64,000 bases of DNA from an uncultured Oscillospiraceae bacterium (GCA_947168655.1 CAMVMU010000001.1:1-64000); one strand, 5' to 3'. Shown: positions 25,179 through 34,200, counted from the stretch's first letter. Numbers and translations are program-made. Notes: generated from the sequence alone by a model not told the origin.

Positions 25179-27620
25179 TCAGAGCTTTGTCAGATGCTTC
25201 CCAGCCGCCTTCAGCATCAACTTTTTAGTGCCGACCTGGTCGAAAGCGACCTCCACCAAGGCGTCGCCGCCCATCGGCCTCACGCTGATCACCATGCCCG
25301 TTCCGAATGCGTCGTGCCGAACGCCGTCCCCCGCCTCCAGATGCATCAGCTTCGCCGGCTCGGAGTTGCGGTGGAACCCACTGTCGCCGATGGTGTTTGC
25401 TTTTCTGGGAACGGAGGACCGTTTTTCGGCGCCATATCCACGGTCGGACAAGCCGAAGCCGCCGTCCTGTTCCCAGCCGTCGTCCCAGCCGAACCGCTCC
25501 CGGCGCGGCTCCGGCTTGCCGATCCATTCCATGTTTTTATCCGGAATCTCATTGAGAAAACGGGACGGTGTGCAGGGGGTAGTACGGCCAAACAGCATCC
25601 GCTGCCGGGCGTTGGTCATGGTCAGCTGCTCCTTGGCCCGGGTCATGGCGACGTAGCAAAGCCGCCGCTCCTCCTCCATCTCCTCCGCTTCACCCATAGC
25701 GCGATTCCCGGGGAACAGTCCGTCCTCCATCCCCACAACGTAGACATAGGGGAACTCCAATCCCTTGGCGGCGTGCATGGTCATCAGCGTCACCATGTTA
25801 TCGCTGTCTTTGGTATCATCCAGATCGGTGTAGAGGGCGATCTCATCCAGGAAGCCGGCCAGTGTCGGATTATCCGGCTCATTTTCCAGAAACCCCTGGA
25901 TACTGGAGGCCAGCTCCTGCACGTTCTCAATGCGTCCCTGGCTCTCCGGGTCGTTCTTCTCCATCAGTGCACGCACGTATCCGGAGCGGTCACAGACATA
26001 CTCGTAGAACTCTACCAATCCCATCTCGGGAACACGGTTGCGCATTTCTTCCACAAGGTCTGTAAAGGCTATCAGCTTGCCAGCAGAGCTCTTCAGCTCC
26101 GGGTACTCCGATGCGTGGCGAAGCACTTCGTACAGGGGCAACCCGTTGGCGGTGGCGAGCTGCTGGGCTTTATCCACGGTGGCGTCACCGATCTTACGCG
26201 ACGGCACGTTGACGATGCGGCGCAGGCGCAGATCATCGGTGGGGTTGTTGATCAGGCACAGATAAGCAAGCATGTCCTTGACCTCAGCGCGGTCAAAGAA
26301 CTTCATGCCCCCCACCACGCGGTAGGGCACACCGTTGCGCTTGAAGGCATACTCCAGCGCATTGGACTGGGCGTTCATGCGGTACAGCACGGCGCTGTCC
26401 CGCCAGTTTGCGCCCCGGTGATATGACATCAGGATCTGCCCCACCACGAAGTTGGCCTCATCCGTCTCATTGAAGGTGGTTTTTACCAGCACCTTCTCTC
26501 CCGCTCCGTTCTCCGTCCACAGCGTTTTGCCCTTGCGACCCAGGTTGTGGCGGATCACCTCATTGGCGGCGTCCAGGATATTCTGGGTGGAGCGGTAATT
26601 CTGCTCCAGGCGAATGACACGGGCGCCCCGGTACTCCGACTCAAAGCTGAGGATGTTCTCGATGTTGGCGCCCCGGAAGCGGTAGATGCTCTGATCGTCG
26701 TCACCCACTACGCAGATATTCCGGTAACCCCCGGCCAGCAGGCTGGCCAGCAGATATTGCAGGTGGTTGGTGTCCTGATACTCGTCAATCAGCACGTAGC
26801 GGAACTTGTGCTGGTAGTATTCACGGGTCGCCTTGTCACTCTGCAGCAGCCGCACCGTGTGCAGAATGATGTCATCGAAGTCCAGCGCGTTGGCTTCCCG
26901 CAATTTTTTTGTGTAAAGGTCGAATACTTTACCTATACGGATTTTCCGCCAGTCACCGTTGGTCTGGGCCTTCTGAGTGAATTCCTCCGGGGTCGTCATC
27001 TCATCCTTGGCCGCGGACATGATCGCCAGGATCTCCCGGATGGGGAAAGTTTTCTCGTCCAGGCTCAGATCCTTCAGGAGCCCTTTGATGACCCGCTTGC
27101 TGTCGTCGGTATCGTAGATCGTAAAATCCCGGGAGAAGCCCAGCTTGTCGATGTCCCGCCGCAGGATACGTACACAGGCAGAGTGGAAGGTGGCCGCCCA
27201 CACGTCCCGGGCCTCCTCCCCCAGCATCCGCTCCAGACGCTCTTTCAGCTCGTTGGCAGCCTTGTTGGTGAAGGTGATGGCCAGCACCTCCCAGGGCCTG
27301 GCCGGCTCCACGGCGCACAGGTACTGCATCAGTGGGCGCTGGGACTCCGTGGGATGGTCAGTATACTGCTCCAGAAACTCCACCTCGTCCCCGGACACCG
27401 GCACGGGGATCTCGCTGCAGTCGCTGCCCCGGCCATATCGCAGCAGGTTGGCCACACGGTTGATGAGCACGGTGGTCTTACCGCTGCCGGCCCCCGCCAG
27501 CAGCAGCAGCGGGCCCTCGGTGGCCAGCACTCCCTCTCTCTGCCGCTCGTTCAAGTGCATGTAGTCCATCGAAATTGCCCGGCGTCTGGCTTTGATGAAT
27601 CTCTGTTCCAGTTCGTTCAT
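25179..27620 (-). CDS. pcrA: ATP-dependent DNA helicase PcrA/UvrD
   Basis: 813 residues. Superfamily 1A helicase motifs appear in order: Walker A AGAGSGKTT (42-50), DEYQDTN (motif II), VGDDDQSIYRFRGA (III), QNYRST (IV), TMHAAKGLEFPYVYVVG (V) and VAMTRAKEQL (VI). The C-terminal region ends in a Tudor-like GDGVRHDAFGTGMV segment, typical of PcrA. It unwinds DNA in repair and clears RecA and stalled transcription complexes. It is monocistronic with its own promoter, divergent from the SOS-type transcript on the other strand. Confidence 0.96.
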   Translation of the reverse strand: MNELEQRFIKARRRAISMDYMHLNERQREGVLATEGPLLLLAGAGSGKTTVLINRVANLLRYGRGSDCSEIPVPVSGDEVEFLEQYTDHPTESQRPLMQYLCAVEPARPWEVLAITFTNKAANELKERLERMLGEEARDVWAATFHSACVRILRRDIDKLGFSRDFTIYDTDDSKRVIKGLLKDLSLDEKTFPIREILAIMSAAKDEMTTPEEFTQKAQTNGDWRKIRIGKVFDLYTKKLREANALDFDDIILHTVRLLQSDKATREYYQHKFRYVLIDEYQDTNHLQYLLASLLAGGYRNICVVGDDDQSIYRFRGANIENILSFESEYRGARVIRLEQNYRSTQNILDAANEVIRHNLGRKGKTLWTENGAGEKVLVKTTFNETDEANFVVGQILMSYHRGANWRDSAVLYRMNAQSNALEYAFKRNGVPYRVVGGMKFFDRAEVKDMLAYLCLINNPTDDLRLRRIVNVPSRKIGDATVDKAQQLATANGLPLYEVLRHASEYPELKSSAGKLIAFTDLVEEMRNRVPEMGLVEFYEYVCDRSGYVRALMEKNDPESQGRIENVQELASSIQGFLENEPDNPTLAGFLDEIALYTDLDDTKDSDNMVTLMTMHAAKGLEFPYVYVVGMEDGLFPGNRAMGEAEEMEEERRLCYVAMTRAKEQLTMTNARQRMLFGRTTPCTPSRFLNEIPDKNMEWIGKPEPRRERFGWDDGWEQDGGFGLSDRGYGAEKRSSVPRKANTIGDSGFHRNSEPAKLMHLEAGDGVRHDAFGTGMVISVRPMGGDALVEVAFDQVGTKKLMLKAAGKHLTKL

Positions 27621-27649
27621 AGCGCCCTCTCTGTCTCTTATTTTGCTAT

Positions 27650-27678
27650 ATTCTAATACAGATTGCGCCTCTGGTCAA
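27650..27678 (-). promoter_or_regulatory. Promoter of pcrA
   Basis: Minus strand TTGACC (27673-27678), 17-bp spacer, TAGAAT (27650-27655), 29 bp before the pcrA start. It lies ~45 bp away from the LexA-like boxes, so pcrA need not share the SOS control of its divergent neighbour. Confidence 0.7.
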
Positions 27679-27718
27679 CCTCCGCATTATATAATTAGAA
27701 ATTTTGTTCGATTTATAC

Positions 27719-27747
27719 TTGACAAAAACACTTGTTCGAGTTACAAT
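27719..27747 (+). promoter_or_regulatory. Strong promoter of the SOS-type transcript
   Basis: Plus strand TTGACA (27719-27724), exact 17-bp spacer, TACAAT (27742-27747), 37 bp before the small reading frame at 27784. The spacer contains a LexA-like box, and another lies just after the -10. A promoter this close to consensus would normally be held off by a repressor. Confidence 0.85.
27725..27738 (-). promoter_or_regulatory. LexA (SOS) box 1, within promoter spacer
   Basis: Minus-strand CGAACAAGTGTTTT fits the Gram-positive LexA consensus CGAACRNRYGTTYC at 13 of 14 positions. It fills the -35/-10 spacer, an ideal place to block RNA polymerase. Confidence 0.78.
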
Positions 27748-27753
27748 GCAAAT

Positions 27754-27767
27754 AGAACATAAGTTTC
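27754..27767 (+). promoter_or_regulatory. LexA (SOS) box 2, downstream of the -10
   Basis: Plus-strand AGAACATAAGTTTC keeps the GAAC-N4-GTT core and matches the Gram-positive LexA consensus at 12 of 14 positions. It overlaps the expected transcription start. Centres of the two boxes are about 29 bp apart, near three helical turns. Confidence 0.68.
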
Positions 27768-27783
27768 ACAGGAGGTAACCGAC

Positions 27784-27900
27784 ATGACAACTCTCGGCTA
27801 TATCATCGTGATCCTGGGCGCCGGCTCTATCGCCGTGAATCTGATGCGCCTCATCGACCGGCTCGACCAGCCCCAGCGGCGCAGACGTCACGCCTATTGA
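27784..27900 (+). CDS. 38-residue membrane peptide leading the SOS-type transcript
   Basis: MTTLGYIIVILGAGSIAV is a single hydrophobic segment, followed by a basic tail ending QRRRRHAY. CAGGAGGT lies six bases before ATG 27784, the best RBS in the neighbourhood. The stop is 10 bp before the radical SAM gene, which lacks a clear RBS of its own, so translation of the larger gene probably depends on this one. It has the size of SOS-induced membrane peptides that delay division, such as Bacillus YneA. It lacks YneA's LysM domain, so that parallel is only by analogy. Confidence 0.7.
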   Translation: MTTLGYIIVILGAGSIAVNLMRLIDRLDQPQRRRRHAY

Positions 27901-27910
27901 TCCACCGGCT

Positions 27911-29182
27911 ATGGATCTGCTGGAAAAACTGACGATCCTGTCTGATGCGGCCAAGTATGACGCTGCCTGTACCTCCAGCGGGGCGAGGCGCAACTATGAG
28001 CCGGGTAAAATCGGGAATACATCCTCCTCCGTCGCAGGGTGCTGCCACAGTTTTTCCGCCGACGGGCGCTGCATCACGCTGTTGAAGGTGCTGATGACCA
28101 ACTGCTGTGTCTACGACTGCAAATACTGCGTCAACCGGCGCTCCAACGATACGCGACGTGCCGCCTTCACGCCCCGTGAACTGGCGGAGCTGACCATCGG
28201 GTTCTACCGGCGCAATTACATTGAGGGTCTGTTTCTCTCCTCCGGCGTACTGCGCAATCCGGATTACACCACGGAGCAGATGATCCGGTGCCTGGAGATC
28301 CTGCGCCGCGACTACGCTTTTAACGGCTACGTTCACGCAAAGGCCATCCCCGGCACGTCCGAGGAATTGGTGACCCGGCTCGGGCTGCTGGCCGACCGGC
28401 TCAGCGTCAACGTGGAGCTGCCCTCGGAGGATGGATTACGCACCCTCGCGCCGGACAAAACCAAGGCCGCCATTCTGCGGCCCATGGGCCAGATCCGCGA
28501 CGCGGTCGTGCAGAGTAAGGCGGAGCTGGTAAAATACCGGCATGCTCCCAGCTTTGCCCCGGCGGGACAGAGCACCCAGCTGATTGTAGGCGCAACCGGA
28601 GACAGCGACCGGCACATCCTGAATCTGACAGAATCTCTTTACCGGCGCTACCGGCTCAAGCGGGTGTTTTACTCCGCCTATGTACCGGTGGTGGAGAATA
28701 CGCTCCTCCCCTCTCCGGACACCAAGCCGCCTCTGCTGCGGGAGCACCGGCTCTATCAGGCGGACTGGCTGCTGCGCTTTTACGGTTTCCGTGCCGAGGA
28801 GCTGCTCACCGAGGAGCAGCCGGATTTCAACCCATTGATCGATCCCAAGTGCAACTGGGCCATCGGGCATCTGGATCAGTTTCCCGTGGAGATCACCACT
28901 GCCGATTACGAGACACTGCTGCGTGTGCCCGGCATCGGACCGCTGAGTGCCAAGCGCATCATCTCTGCACGGCGTGTCTCCCATCTGCGCTTCGAGGACC
29001 TGAAAAAACTGGGGATCGTACTGAAGCGGGCACAGTTTTTTATCACCTGCGGCGGGCGAATGCGCAGCGGCCTGCGCTATTCCGCCTCCACCCTGGTGCG
29101 CCAGCTGGAGAGCATTCAGCGGGGCGAGCTGCCATGTGACGGGACGCCCGTTCAGCTATCCCTTTTTGATACTGCGGGGTGA
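27911..29182 (+). CDS. Putative DNA modification/repair radical SAM protein (UDG-linked type, TIGR03916-like)
   Basis: 423 residues. The radical SAM cluster CVYDCKYC (Cys66, 70, 73) binds the 4Fe-4S that cleaves S-adenosylmethionine. Extra cysteines occur before it (CCHSF, GRC). A helix-hairpin-helix LRVPGIGPLSAKRII (~335-350) near the C-terminus indicates DNA binding. Known for the family: it is encoded beside a DUF4130 protein, which in some species is fused to a uracil-DNA-glycosylase-like domain, and a DNA repair role is predicted but the reaction is unknown. Here it lies behind a promoter with two LexA-like boxes, in direct support of a DNA damage function. The start ATG 27911 has almost no RBS. 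Confidence 0.9.
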   Translation: MDLLEKLTILSDAAKYDAACTSSGARRNYEPGKIGNTSSSVAGCCHSFSADGRCITLLKVLMTNCCVYDCKYCVNRRSNDTRRAAFTPRELAELTIGFYRRNYIEGLFLSSGVLRNPDYTTEQMIRCLEILRRDYAFNGYVHAKAIPGTSEELVTRLGLLADRLSVNVELPSEDGLRTLAPDKTKAAILRPMGQIRDAVVQSKAELVKYRHAPSFAPAGQSTQLIVGATGDSDRHILNLTESLYRRYRLKRVFYSAYVPVVENTLLPSPDTKPPLLREHRLYQADWLLRFYGFRAEELLTEEQPDFNPLIDPKCNWAIGHLDQFPVEITTADYETLLRVPGIGPLSAKRIISARRVSHLRFEDLKKLGIVLKRAQFFITCGGRMRSGLRYSASTLVRQLESIQRGELPCDGTPVQLSLFDTAG

Positions 29183-29186
29183 TGAC

Positions 29187-30026
29187 GTGGCATGGGATGA
29201 AGTGATTTATCAATACGACGGCAGCTATGACGGGTTTCTCTGCTGCGTCTACGAGAGCTATATCAACAAAGAATTCCCCATCGCCTTTTCGGGCGATGAG
29301 GAATGTTTTTCCCTCTATCCGGTGCGCTGCGTCATTACAGACGCCGGTCACGCCCGGCGCGTCCAGCGGGGATTGGAGAAAATGTCAGTTCCCGGTGCCC
29401 AGATCCTGCGCCGAGCCTTTCTCACCTGCATGGAGGATAAAGAGCAGCGGATGTATGCCTTTTCCCGCAAGCTATTCTCGCAGGGAGGCGCATTTTTGAA
29501 GAACCAGTCTGACGAGGTTTATCATCCCCTGGCCACCGCCATACGACATATGAACGGCGAGGTGGAAAAGCTGCGGGGCTTTGTCAGATTTTCGGACTAC
29601 GGCGGCGTACTGGGTGCGGAGATCGAGCCGAAAAACCGCGTGCTGCCGCTCCTGCGCAGTCACTTCTGCAACCGCTGTGCCAACGAGGCATTTTTCATCT
29701 ACGACCGTACCCACCGGGATCTGCTGCTGTACGCAAACGGGCGTTCCCGGATTTTACGCGTAGATCAGCTGCAGCTGGAACTGCCCGGTGAAGAGGAGGT
29801 CCACTACCGGGAGCTTTGGAAACGGTTCTATGAGACCATCGCCATCAGGGAGCGGATCAATCCACGGTGCCAGGATTCCCGCATGCCAAAGCGATACCGC
29901 GGCACCATGACAGAGTTTCTTCCGGCAGACCACGAGCGGCGTCATGCTATTCCTCCAGCTGCCGGCGCAGCTTTTCCAGGCTCCGCCGCTCCAGGCGGGA
30001 TACCTGCACCTGCGAAACCCCGATGA
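29187..30026 (+). CDS. DUF4130 DNA-metabolism protein (TIGR03915-like), partner of the radical SAM protein
   Basis: About 279 residues from GTG 29187, which follows GGGGTGAT and lies 4 bp after the previous stop; an earlier GTG at 29136 would overlap that gene. The N-terminus IYQYDGSYDGFLCCVYESY and the C-terminal MPKRYRGTMTEFL match the family pattern as I know it. Two cysteine pairs (FCNRC) may hold metal. Always paired with the radical SAM gene, it is thought to act in the same DNA repair pathway. The last ~33 residues (ADHERRHAIPPA onward) run antisense through the end of sigF and are probably not conserved. This is a convergent overlap of 80 bp. Confidence 0.85.
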   Translation: MAWDEVIYQYDGSYDGFLCCVYESYINKEFPIAFSGDEECFSLYPVRCVITDAGHARRVQRGLEKMSVPGAQILRRAFLTCMEDKEQRMYAFSRKLFSQGGAFLKNQSDEVYHPLATAIRHMNGEVEKLRGFVRFSDYGGVLGAEIEPKNRVLPLLRSHFCNRCANEAFFIYDRTHRDLLLYANGRSRILRVDQLQLELPGEEEVHYRELWKRFYETIAIRERINPRCQDSRMPKRYRGTMTEFLPADHERRHAIPPAAGAAFPGSAAPGGIPAPAKPR

Positions 30027-30651
30027 TGCGCGCTGTCTGCGCCTGGGTCAGGCCCTTGAAAAAGCGCAGCAGTACGGTCCATTTTTCCCGCTCCGGGAGG
30101 CTGTCTACAGCCTCCCGGAGCGCTATTTTTTCCACCAGCAGCTCCTCCGGCCCATCGGTGCCCAACATGGATTCCAGCGTCAGCCCGTCGCCGTTTTCCT
30201 GCTGCAGCGACTCCGGCACAGCCATGGCAAGGTCGATCACCGCGATCTCTTCCACCGTCATGCCGGAGGCCTCAGCCAGCTCGGAAAGACGCGCCTCCCG
30301 CCCCAAACTGCTTCGCAGCCGCTCGCGGATCCTGCGCAGGGACTGCCCCTTCTCCTTTGTGGTACGCCCGACCTTGATGGCTTGATCATCCCGCAAGAAG
30401 CGACGGATTTCCCCGGCGATCTTGGGAACCGCATAGGTAGAAAACTGCGTCCCGTATGTGAAGTCGAATTGCTTTACAGCCTTTATAAATCCAATACAGC
30501 CAAGCTGGAACAGGTCTTCTGTTTCCACCCCGCATCCTCCGTAGCGACGGACAACGGACCAGATGAGCCCTTCATTCTCCTCCAGAACGGTCTCATAGGC
30601 GGCCTCGTCCCCCTGCTGCGCTCTCTCCAGCAGGGCAAATAACTCGCTCAT
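29947..30651 (-). CDS. sigF: RNA polymerase sporulation sigma factor SigF
   Basis: 234 residues with sigma-70 regions 2 to 4. The core-binding region is DLFQLGCIGFIKAVKQFDFTYG, and promoter-melting FSTYAVPKIAGEIRRFLRDD follows. The C-terminal helix-turn-helix is LTQAQTARIIGVSQVQVSRLERR. It directs early forespore transcription. Placement directly after spoIIAA and spoIIAB, with a four-base overlap, separates it from SigG. ATG 30651 is chosen; the long upstream extension shadows spoIIAB. Its 3' end overlaps the convergent DUF4130 gene. Confidence 0.96.
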   Translation of the reverse strand: MSELFALLERAQQGDEAAYETVLEENEGLIWSVVRRYGGCGVETEDLFQLGCIGFIKAVKQFDFTYGTQFSTYAVPKIAGEIRRFLRDDQAIKVGRTTKEKGQSLRRIRERLRSSLGREARLSELAEASGMTVEEIAVIDLAMAVPESLQQENGDGLTLESMLGTDGPEELLVEKIALREAVDSLPEREKWTVLLRFFKGLTQAQTARIIGVSQVQVSRLERRSLEKLRRQLEE

Positions 30652-31094
30652 CGTCTTCCATTGGCCCGAGTTGCGATCCGCTTGCGCATGGTGACGGTGG
30701 TACCCTTTCCGGGCAGGGACTTCACAGAGAGGCGATCCATAAAACTCTCCATAATGGTGAATCCCATGCCGCTGCGCTCTGCGCCGCCGGTGGTGTAAAG
30801 CGGTTGACGCGCCTGCTCCACATTTTCGATCCCCCGGCCCCAATCCCGCACCGTCATCTCCAGAACGCCACCCTCTGTGATGCGCAGCTTCAGCAGAATA
30901 CGGCCCAATTCATCCGGGTAGGCATGGACGATGGCGTTTGTCACGGCCTCACTGACGGCGGTTTTGATGTCTCCCAGCTCGTCAAGCGTGGGGTCAAGCT
31001 GCGCGGCAAATCCTGCCGCGGCGATACGGGCAAACCCCTCGTTGGTGCTGCGGCTGAGAAACTCGATTTTCACGTAGTTTTCCGTGCGTTTCAT
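30648..31094 (-). CDS. spoIIAB: Anti-sigma F factor SpoIIAB
   Basis: 148 residues of the GHKL ATPase/kinase fold. The N-box DIKTAVSEAVTNAIVHAY is followed by DWGRGI and GGAERSGMGFTIMESF, which bind ATP. It holds SigF inactive and phosphorylates SpoIIAA. It lies 12 bp after spoIIAA and its stop overlaps the sigF start (ATGA). Confidence 0.97.
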   Translation of the reverse strand: MKRTENYVKIEFLSRSTNEGFARIAAAGFAAQLDPTLDELGDIKTAVSEAVTNAIVHAYPDELGRILLKLRITEGGVLEMTVRDWGRGIENVEQARQPLYTTGGAERSGMGFTIMESFMDRLSVKSLPGKGTTVTMRKRIATRANGRR

Positions 31095-31106
31095 ATGTAA
31101 CCCTCC

Positions 31107-31412
31107 CTATTCAATGGCTACCAGTTTGCTGATGCCTGATGCGTCAAATACTTTGCGGGGCTGCGCCGGAACATGGCACAGCGTCACCGTCCCCCCCAGC
31201 TCCCGCATCCGCTGGCGGCACCGCATGACCACCGCGATGCCGGAGCTGTCCATAAATGTGATGCCGCTCAAATCCAGTGCCAGCTGCAGTGGAAGCGACG
31301 TGTCGATCTCCTGCTCTGCCCGCCGGATCAACCCTCTTGCGCCGTGATGATCCAGCTCCCCCCTCAGATACAGCGTCAAACGCCGCTCATCGCTGGACGC
31401 GCTGACTTCCAT
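31107..31412 (-). CDS. spoIIAA: Anti-sigma F factor antagonist SpoIIAA
   Basis: 101 residues, STAS domain. The phosphorylatable serine lies in TFMDSSGIAVVM (~58-61). When dephosphorylated by SpoIIE it binds SpoIIAB and frees SigF. AAGGAGG lies before ATG 31412; a longer reading from 31448 runs into the preceding terminator hairpin and is rejected. It is the first gene of the spoIIA operon. Confidence 0.96.
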   Translation of the reverse strand: MEVSASSDERRLTLYLRGELDHHGARGLIRRAEQEIDTSLPLQLALDLSGITFMDSSGIAVVMRCRQRMRELGGTVTLCHVPAQPRKVFDASGISKLVAIE

Positions 31413-31436
31413 TTCTCTGCCTCCTTCGTATAAATA

Positions 31437-31473
31437 GTAAAAAATCACCGCAGATCCGTGATCTGCGGTGATT
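31437..31473 (-). terminator. Terminator hairpin between valS and spoIIAA
   Basis: Minus strand AATCACCGCAGATC-ACG-GATCTGCGGTGATT followed by TTTTTT, a perfect 14-bp stem. It ends the valS transcript. It also lies only ~10 bp upstream of the spoIIAA RBS, so the sporulation promoter must overlap or read through it. Confidence 0.9.
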
Positions 31474-31540
31474 ATACTCTATGGTTCGAATTGCAATCCG
31501 TCGAACACTGTCATGATGCCGGATAAATCATTTGAATTCA

Positions 31541-34174
31541 TCAAATTTTCATTCCGGCGGCGGACTCTTCCAGCTTGGCGATGAGAGCTCGGGCCTTTTC
31601 CGCCTTCTCCCGCTCGGCATTGACAACGGCCTCCGGCGCCTTGGAGACAAAGGCCTCGTTGCGCAGTTTGCCCTCCAGCCGGGCCAGATTATCCCTGGCC
31701 TTGGCCAGTTCCTTGGCGATGCGCTCGCGCTCCTTCTCCAGATCCACCAGCTCACTCAGCGGCATGTACGCCGTGGCATCGTGGGTGGAGACCGTGACCA
31801 TGCCGCTCAGATCGGCAGGCGCCTGCGTGAGAACCTCCACCTCAGAAGCATAGGCAAGGCGGGTGATGAAATGGGCGCCCTCCTCATAGGGCATGGGCTG
31901 AGCGGTGGCGATGATGACCTTCGCCTTCTTAGACGGCGGCACGTTCATCTCGGCACGGCGGGCGCGGACGGCGGAGATGGCGTCCTTCACCGCCTCCATG
32001 GCGGCCTCGTCCTCCGGGAAATGGAGTTCGTCGCGATACTCAGGCCAGGAGGCGCGGATCAGGAAATCGCCCTCGTGGGGCAGCGCCTGCCAGATCTCCT
32101 CCGTGATGAAGGGCATGAAGGGATGCAGCAGCTCCAGGATCCGCAGCAGCACGTAGCAAAGCACGTTCTCGGCTGCCAGTCGGGCCTCCGGATCCTCGCC
32201 GTTGAGGCGGGTCTTGGTCAGCTCGATATACCAGTCGCAGTAGGTGTCCCAGATGAAGTCATAGATCTTGGCGGATGCCACACCCAGCTCGTAGGCATCC
32301 ATATTGACGGTAACCTCTCGAATGAGGTCGTTGAGCTTGCTGAGCACCCAGCGGTCCTCACGCTCCAGCTTGGCGGGCAGCTCCACCTTGTCGATGGTCA
32401 GATTCATCATCACGAAGCGGGATGCGTTCCAGATCTTGTTGGCAAAGTTGCGCATGGCCTCGCACTTCTCCACAAAAAAGCGCATGTCGTTGCCGGGGCT
32501 GTTGCCGGTGATGAGGTTGAAGCGCAGGGCGTCGGCGCCGAACTGATCCGCCATCTCCAGCGGGTCGATGCCGTTGCCCAGAGACTTGGACATCTTGCGG
32601 CCCTTGTCATCCCGGACCAGGCCGTGAATAAAGACGGTCTTAAAGGGCTCCTTCTTCATCTGCTCCATGCCGGAGAAGATCATCCGGGCAACCCAGAAGA
32701 AGATGATGTCGTAGCCGGTGACCATGACAGAGGTGGGATACCAGTATTTGAGATCCGGCGCCTCGGTGTCAGGCCAGCCCAGCGTAGAGAAGGGCCACAG
32801 AGCAGAGCTGAACCAGGTGTCCAGCACGTCCTCCTCACGGGTCAGATGCTCACATCCGCACTTTTCGCAGCGGGTGGGATCCTCCCTGCTGACGTTGATG
32901 TGGCCGCACTCATCACAGTACCAGGCAGGGATCTGATGGCCCCACCACAGCTGACGGGAGATGCACCAGTCGTGGACGTTCTCCATCCAGTTGATATAGG
33001 TCTTGGTGAAGCGCTCCGGCACGAACTTGATGGTGCCGTCCTTCACCACGCGGATGGCCTCCTTGGCAAGGGGTGCCATCTTCACAAACCACTGGGCGGA
33101 GATCAGGGGCTCCACGTCGTTGTGGCAGCGGTAGCAGGTGCCCACGTTGTGGGAATAGGGCTCCACCTTCACCAGGTAGCCCTGCTCCTCCAGGTCCTTC
33201 ACCAGCTGCTTGCGGCAGGCGTAGCGGTCCATGCCGTTGTACTTGCCGCCGTTCTCGTTGATGGTGCCGTCATCATTGATGACGCGGATGACCTCCAGAT
33301 TGTGGCGCAGACCCACCTCAAAGTCGTTGGGGTCGTGGGCGGGCGTCATCTTCACGGCGCCGGTGCCGAAGCCGATCTCACAGTACTCATCGCCCACGAT
33401 GGGGATCTCACGGTTCATGATGGGCAGGATGCAGGTCTTGCCGATGAGATGGTTGAGCTTCTCGTCCTCCGGGTTCACCGCCACGCCGGTGTCGCCCATC
33501 ATGGTCTCCGGGCGGGTGGTTGCCACCACAACGTCGCCGCTGCCGTCAGACAGCGGATAGCGGATATACCACAGGTTGCCCGGCTTATCCACGTATTCCA
33601 CCTCTGCGTCACTGAGGGCGGTGAGGCAGTGGGGGCACCAGTTAATGATGCGGCTGCCCTTGTAGATGAGGCCCTTGTCATAGAGCTCGCAGAAGGTCTC
33701 CCGGACGGCACGGGAACAGCCCTCGTCCATGGTGAAGCGGGAGCGGCTCCAGTCGCAGGAGGCGCCCATCTTCATCTGCTGCTCCACGATGCGGTTGCCG
33801 TACTTCTCCTTCCAGGCCCAGACGCGCTCCAGGAACTTCTCCCGGCCCAGGTCATAGCGGGTCAGGCCCTCTTCCTTGCGCAAATTCTCCTCCACCTTGA
33901 TCTGGGTGGCGATGCCGGCGTGGTCCGTGCCGGGCAGCCACAGGGCGGAATAACCCTGCATCCGCTTGAAGCGGGTGAGAATGTCCTGCAGGGTGGAGTC
34001 CATAGCATGGCCCATGTGGAGCTGACCCGTCACGTTGGGGGGCGGCATCACGATGGAAAATGGCTTCTTGTCCGGGTCGGCTTCCGCCCGGAAGCAGCCG
34101 TTGTCCATCCACATTTTGTAGATCCGGGATTCCACGTCCCGAGGATCGTACACTTTCGGCAGTTCTTTTCTCAT
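31541..34174 (-). CDS. valS: Valyl-tRNA synthetase
   Basis: 877 residues, class I synthetase. The HIGH motif appears as HMGH (53-56) after PPPNVTGQL. The CP1 editing region holds [12 protein letters not shown], and KMSKSLGNG completes the active site. A C-terminal coiled coil ([23 protein letters not shown]) is typical of ValRS. It charges tRNA-Val and edits mischarged Thr. ATG 34174 is preferred: the apparent longer frame reads through the T-box leader. It is controlled by that T-box and a near-consensus promoter. Confidence 0.98.
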   Translation of the reverse strand: MRKELPKVYDPRDVESRIYKMWMDNGCFRAEADPDKKPFSIVMPPPNVTGQLHMGHAMDSTLQDILTRFKRMQGYSALWLPGTDHAGIATQIKVEENLRKEEGLTRYDLGREKFLERVWAWKEKYGNRIVEQQMKMGASCDWSRSRFTMDEGCSRAVRETFCELYDKGLIYKGSRIINWCPHCLTALSDAEVEYVDKPGNLWYIRYPLSDGSGDVVVATTRPETMMGDTGVAVNPEDEKLNHLIGKTCILPIMNREIPIVGDEYCEIGFGTGAVKMTPAHDPNDFEVGLRHNLEVIRVINDDGTINENGGKYNGMDRYACRKQLVKDLEEQGYLVKVEPYSHNVGTCYRCHNDVEPLISAQWFVKMAPLAKEAIRVVKDGTIKFVPERFTKTYINWMENVHDWCISRQLWWGHQIPAWYCDECGHINVSREDPTRCEKCGCEHLTREEDVLDTWFSSALWPFSTLGWPDTEAPDLKYWYPTSVMVTGYDIIFFWVARMIFSGMEQMKKEPFKTVFIHGLVRDDKGRKMSKSLGNGIDPLEMADQFGADALRFNLITGNSPGNDMRFFVEKCEAMRNFANKIWNASRFVMMNLTIDKVELPAKLEREDRWVLSKLNDLIREVTVNMDAYELGVASAKIYDFIWDTYCDWYIELTKTRLNGEDPEARLAAENVLCYVLLRILELLHPFMPFITEEIWQALPHEGDFLIRASWPEYRDELHFPEDEAAMEAVKDAISAVRARRAEMNVPPSKKAKVIIATAQPMPYEEGAHFITRLAYASEVEVLTQAPADLSGMVTVSTHDATAYMPLSELVDLEKERERIAKELAKARDNLARLEGKLRNEAFVSKAPEAVVNAEREKAEKARALIAKLEESAAGMKI

Positions 34175-34200
34175 GGGGATCGTTTCTCCTTCTTTCAGAA

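Noticed and set aside
27700-27714. Third LexA-like half (CGAACAAAATTT on the minus strand)
   Set aside because: The second half GTTYC is missing, so it matches only 11 of 14 positions and lacks dyad symmetry.
27650-27738. Common SOS control of pcrA and the radical SAM operon
   Set aside because: pcrA has its own promoter 45 bp or more from the LexA-like boxes, which sit in the promoter of the opposite transcript.
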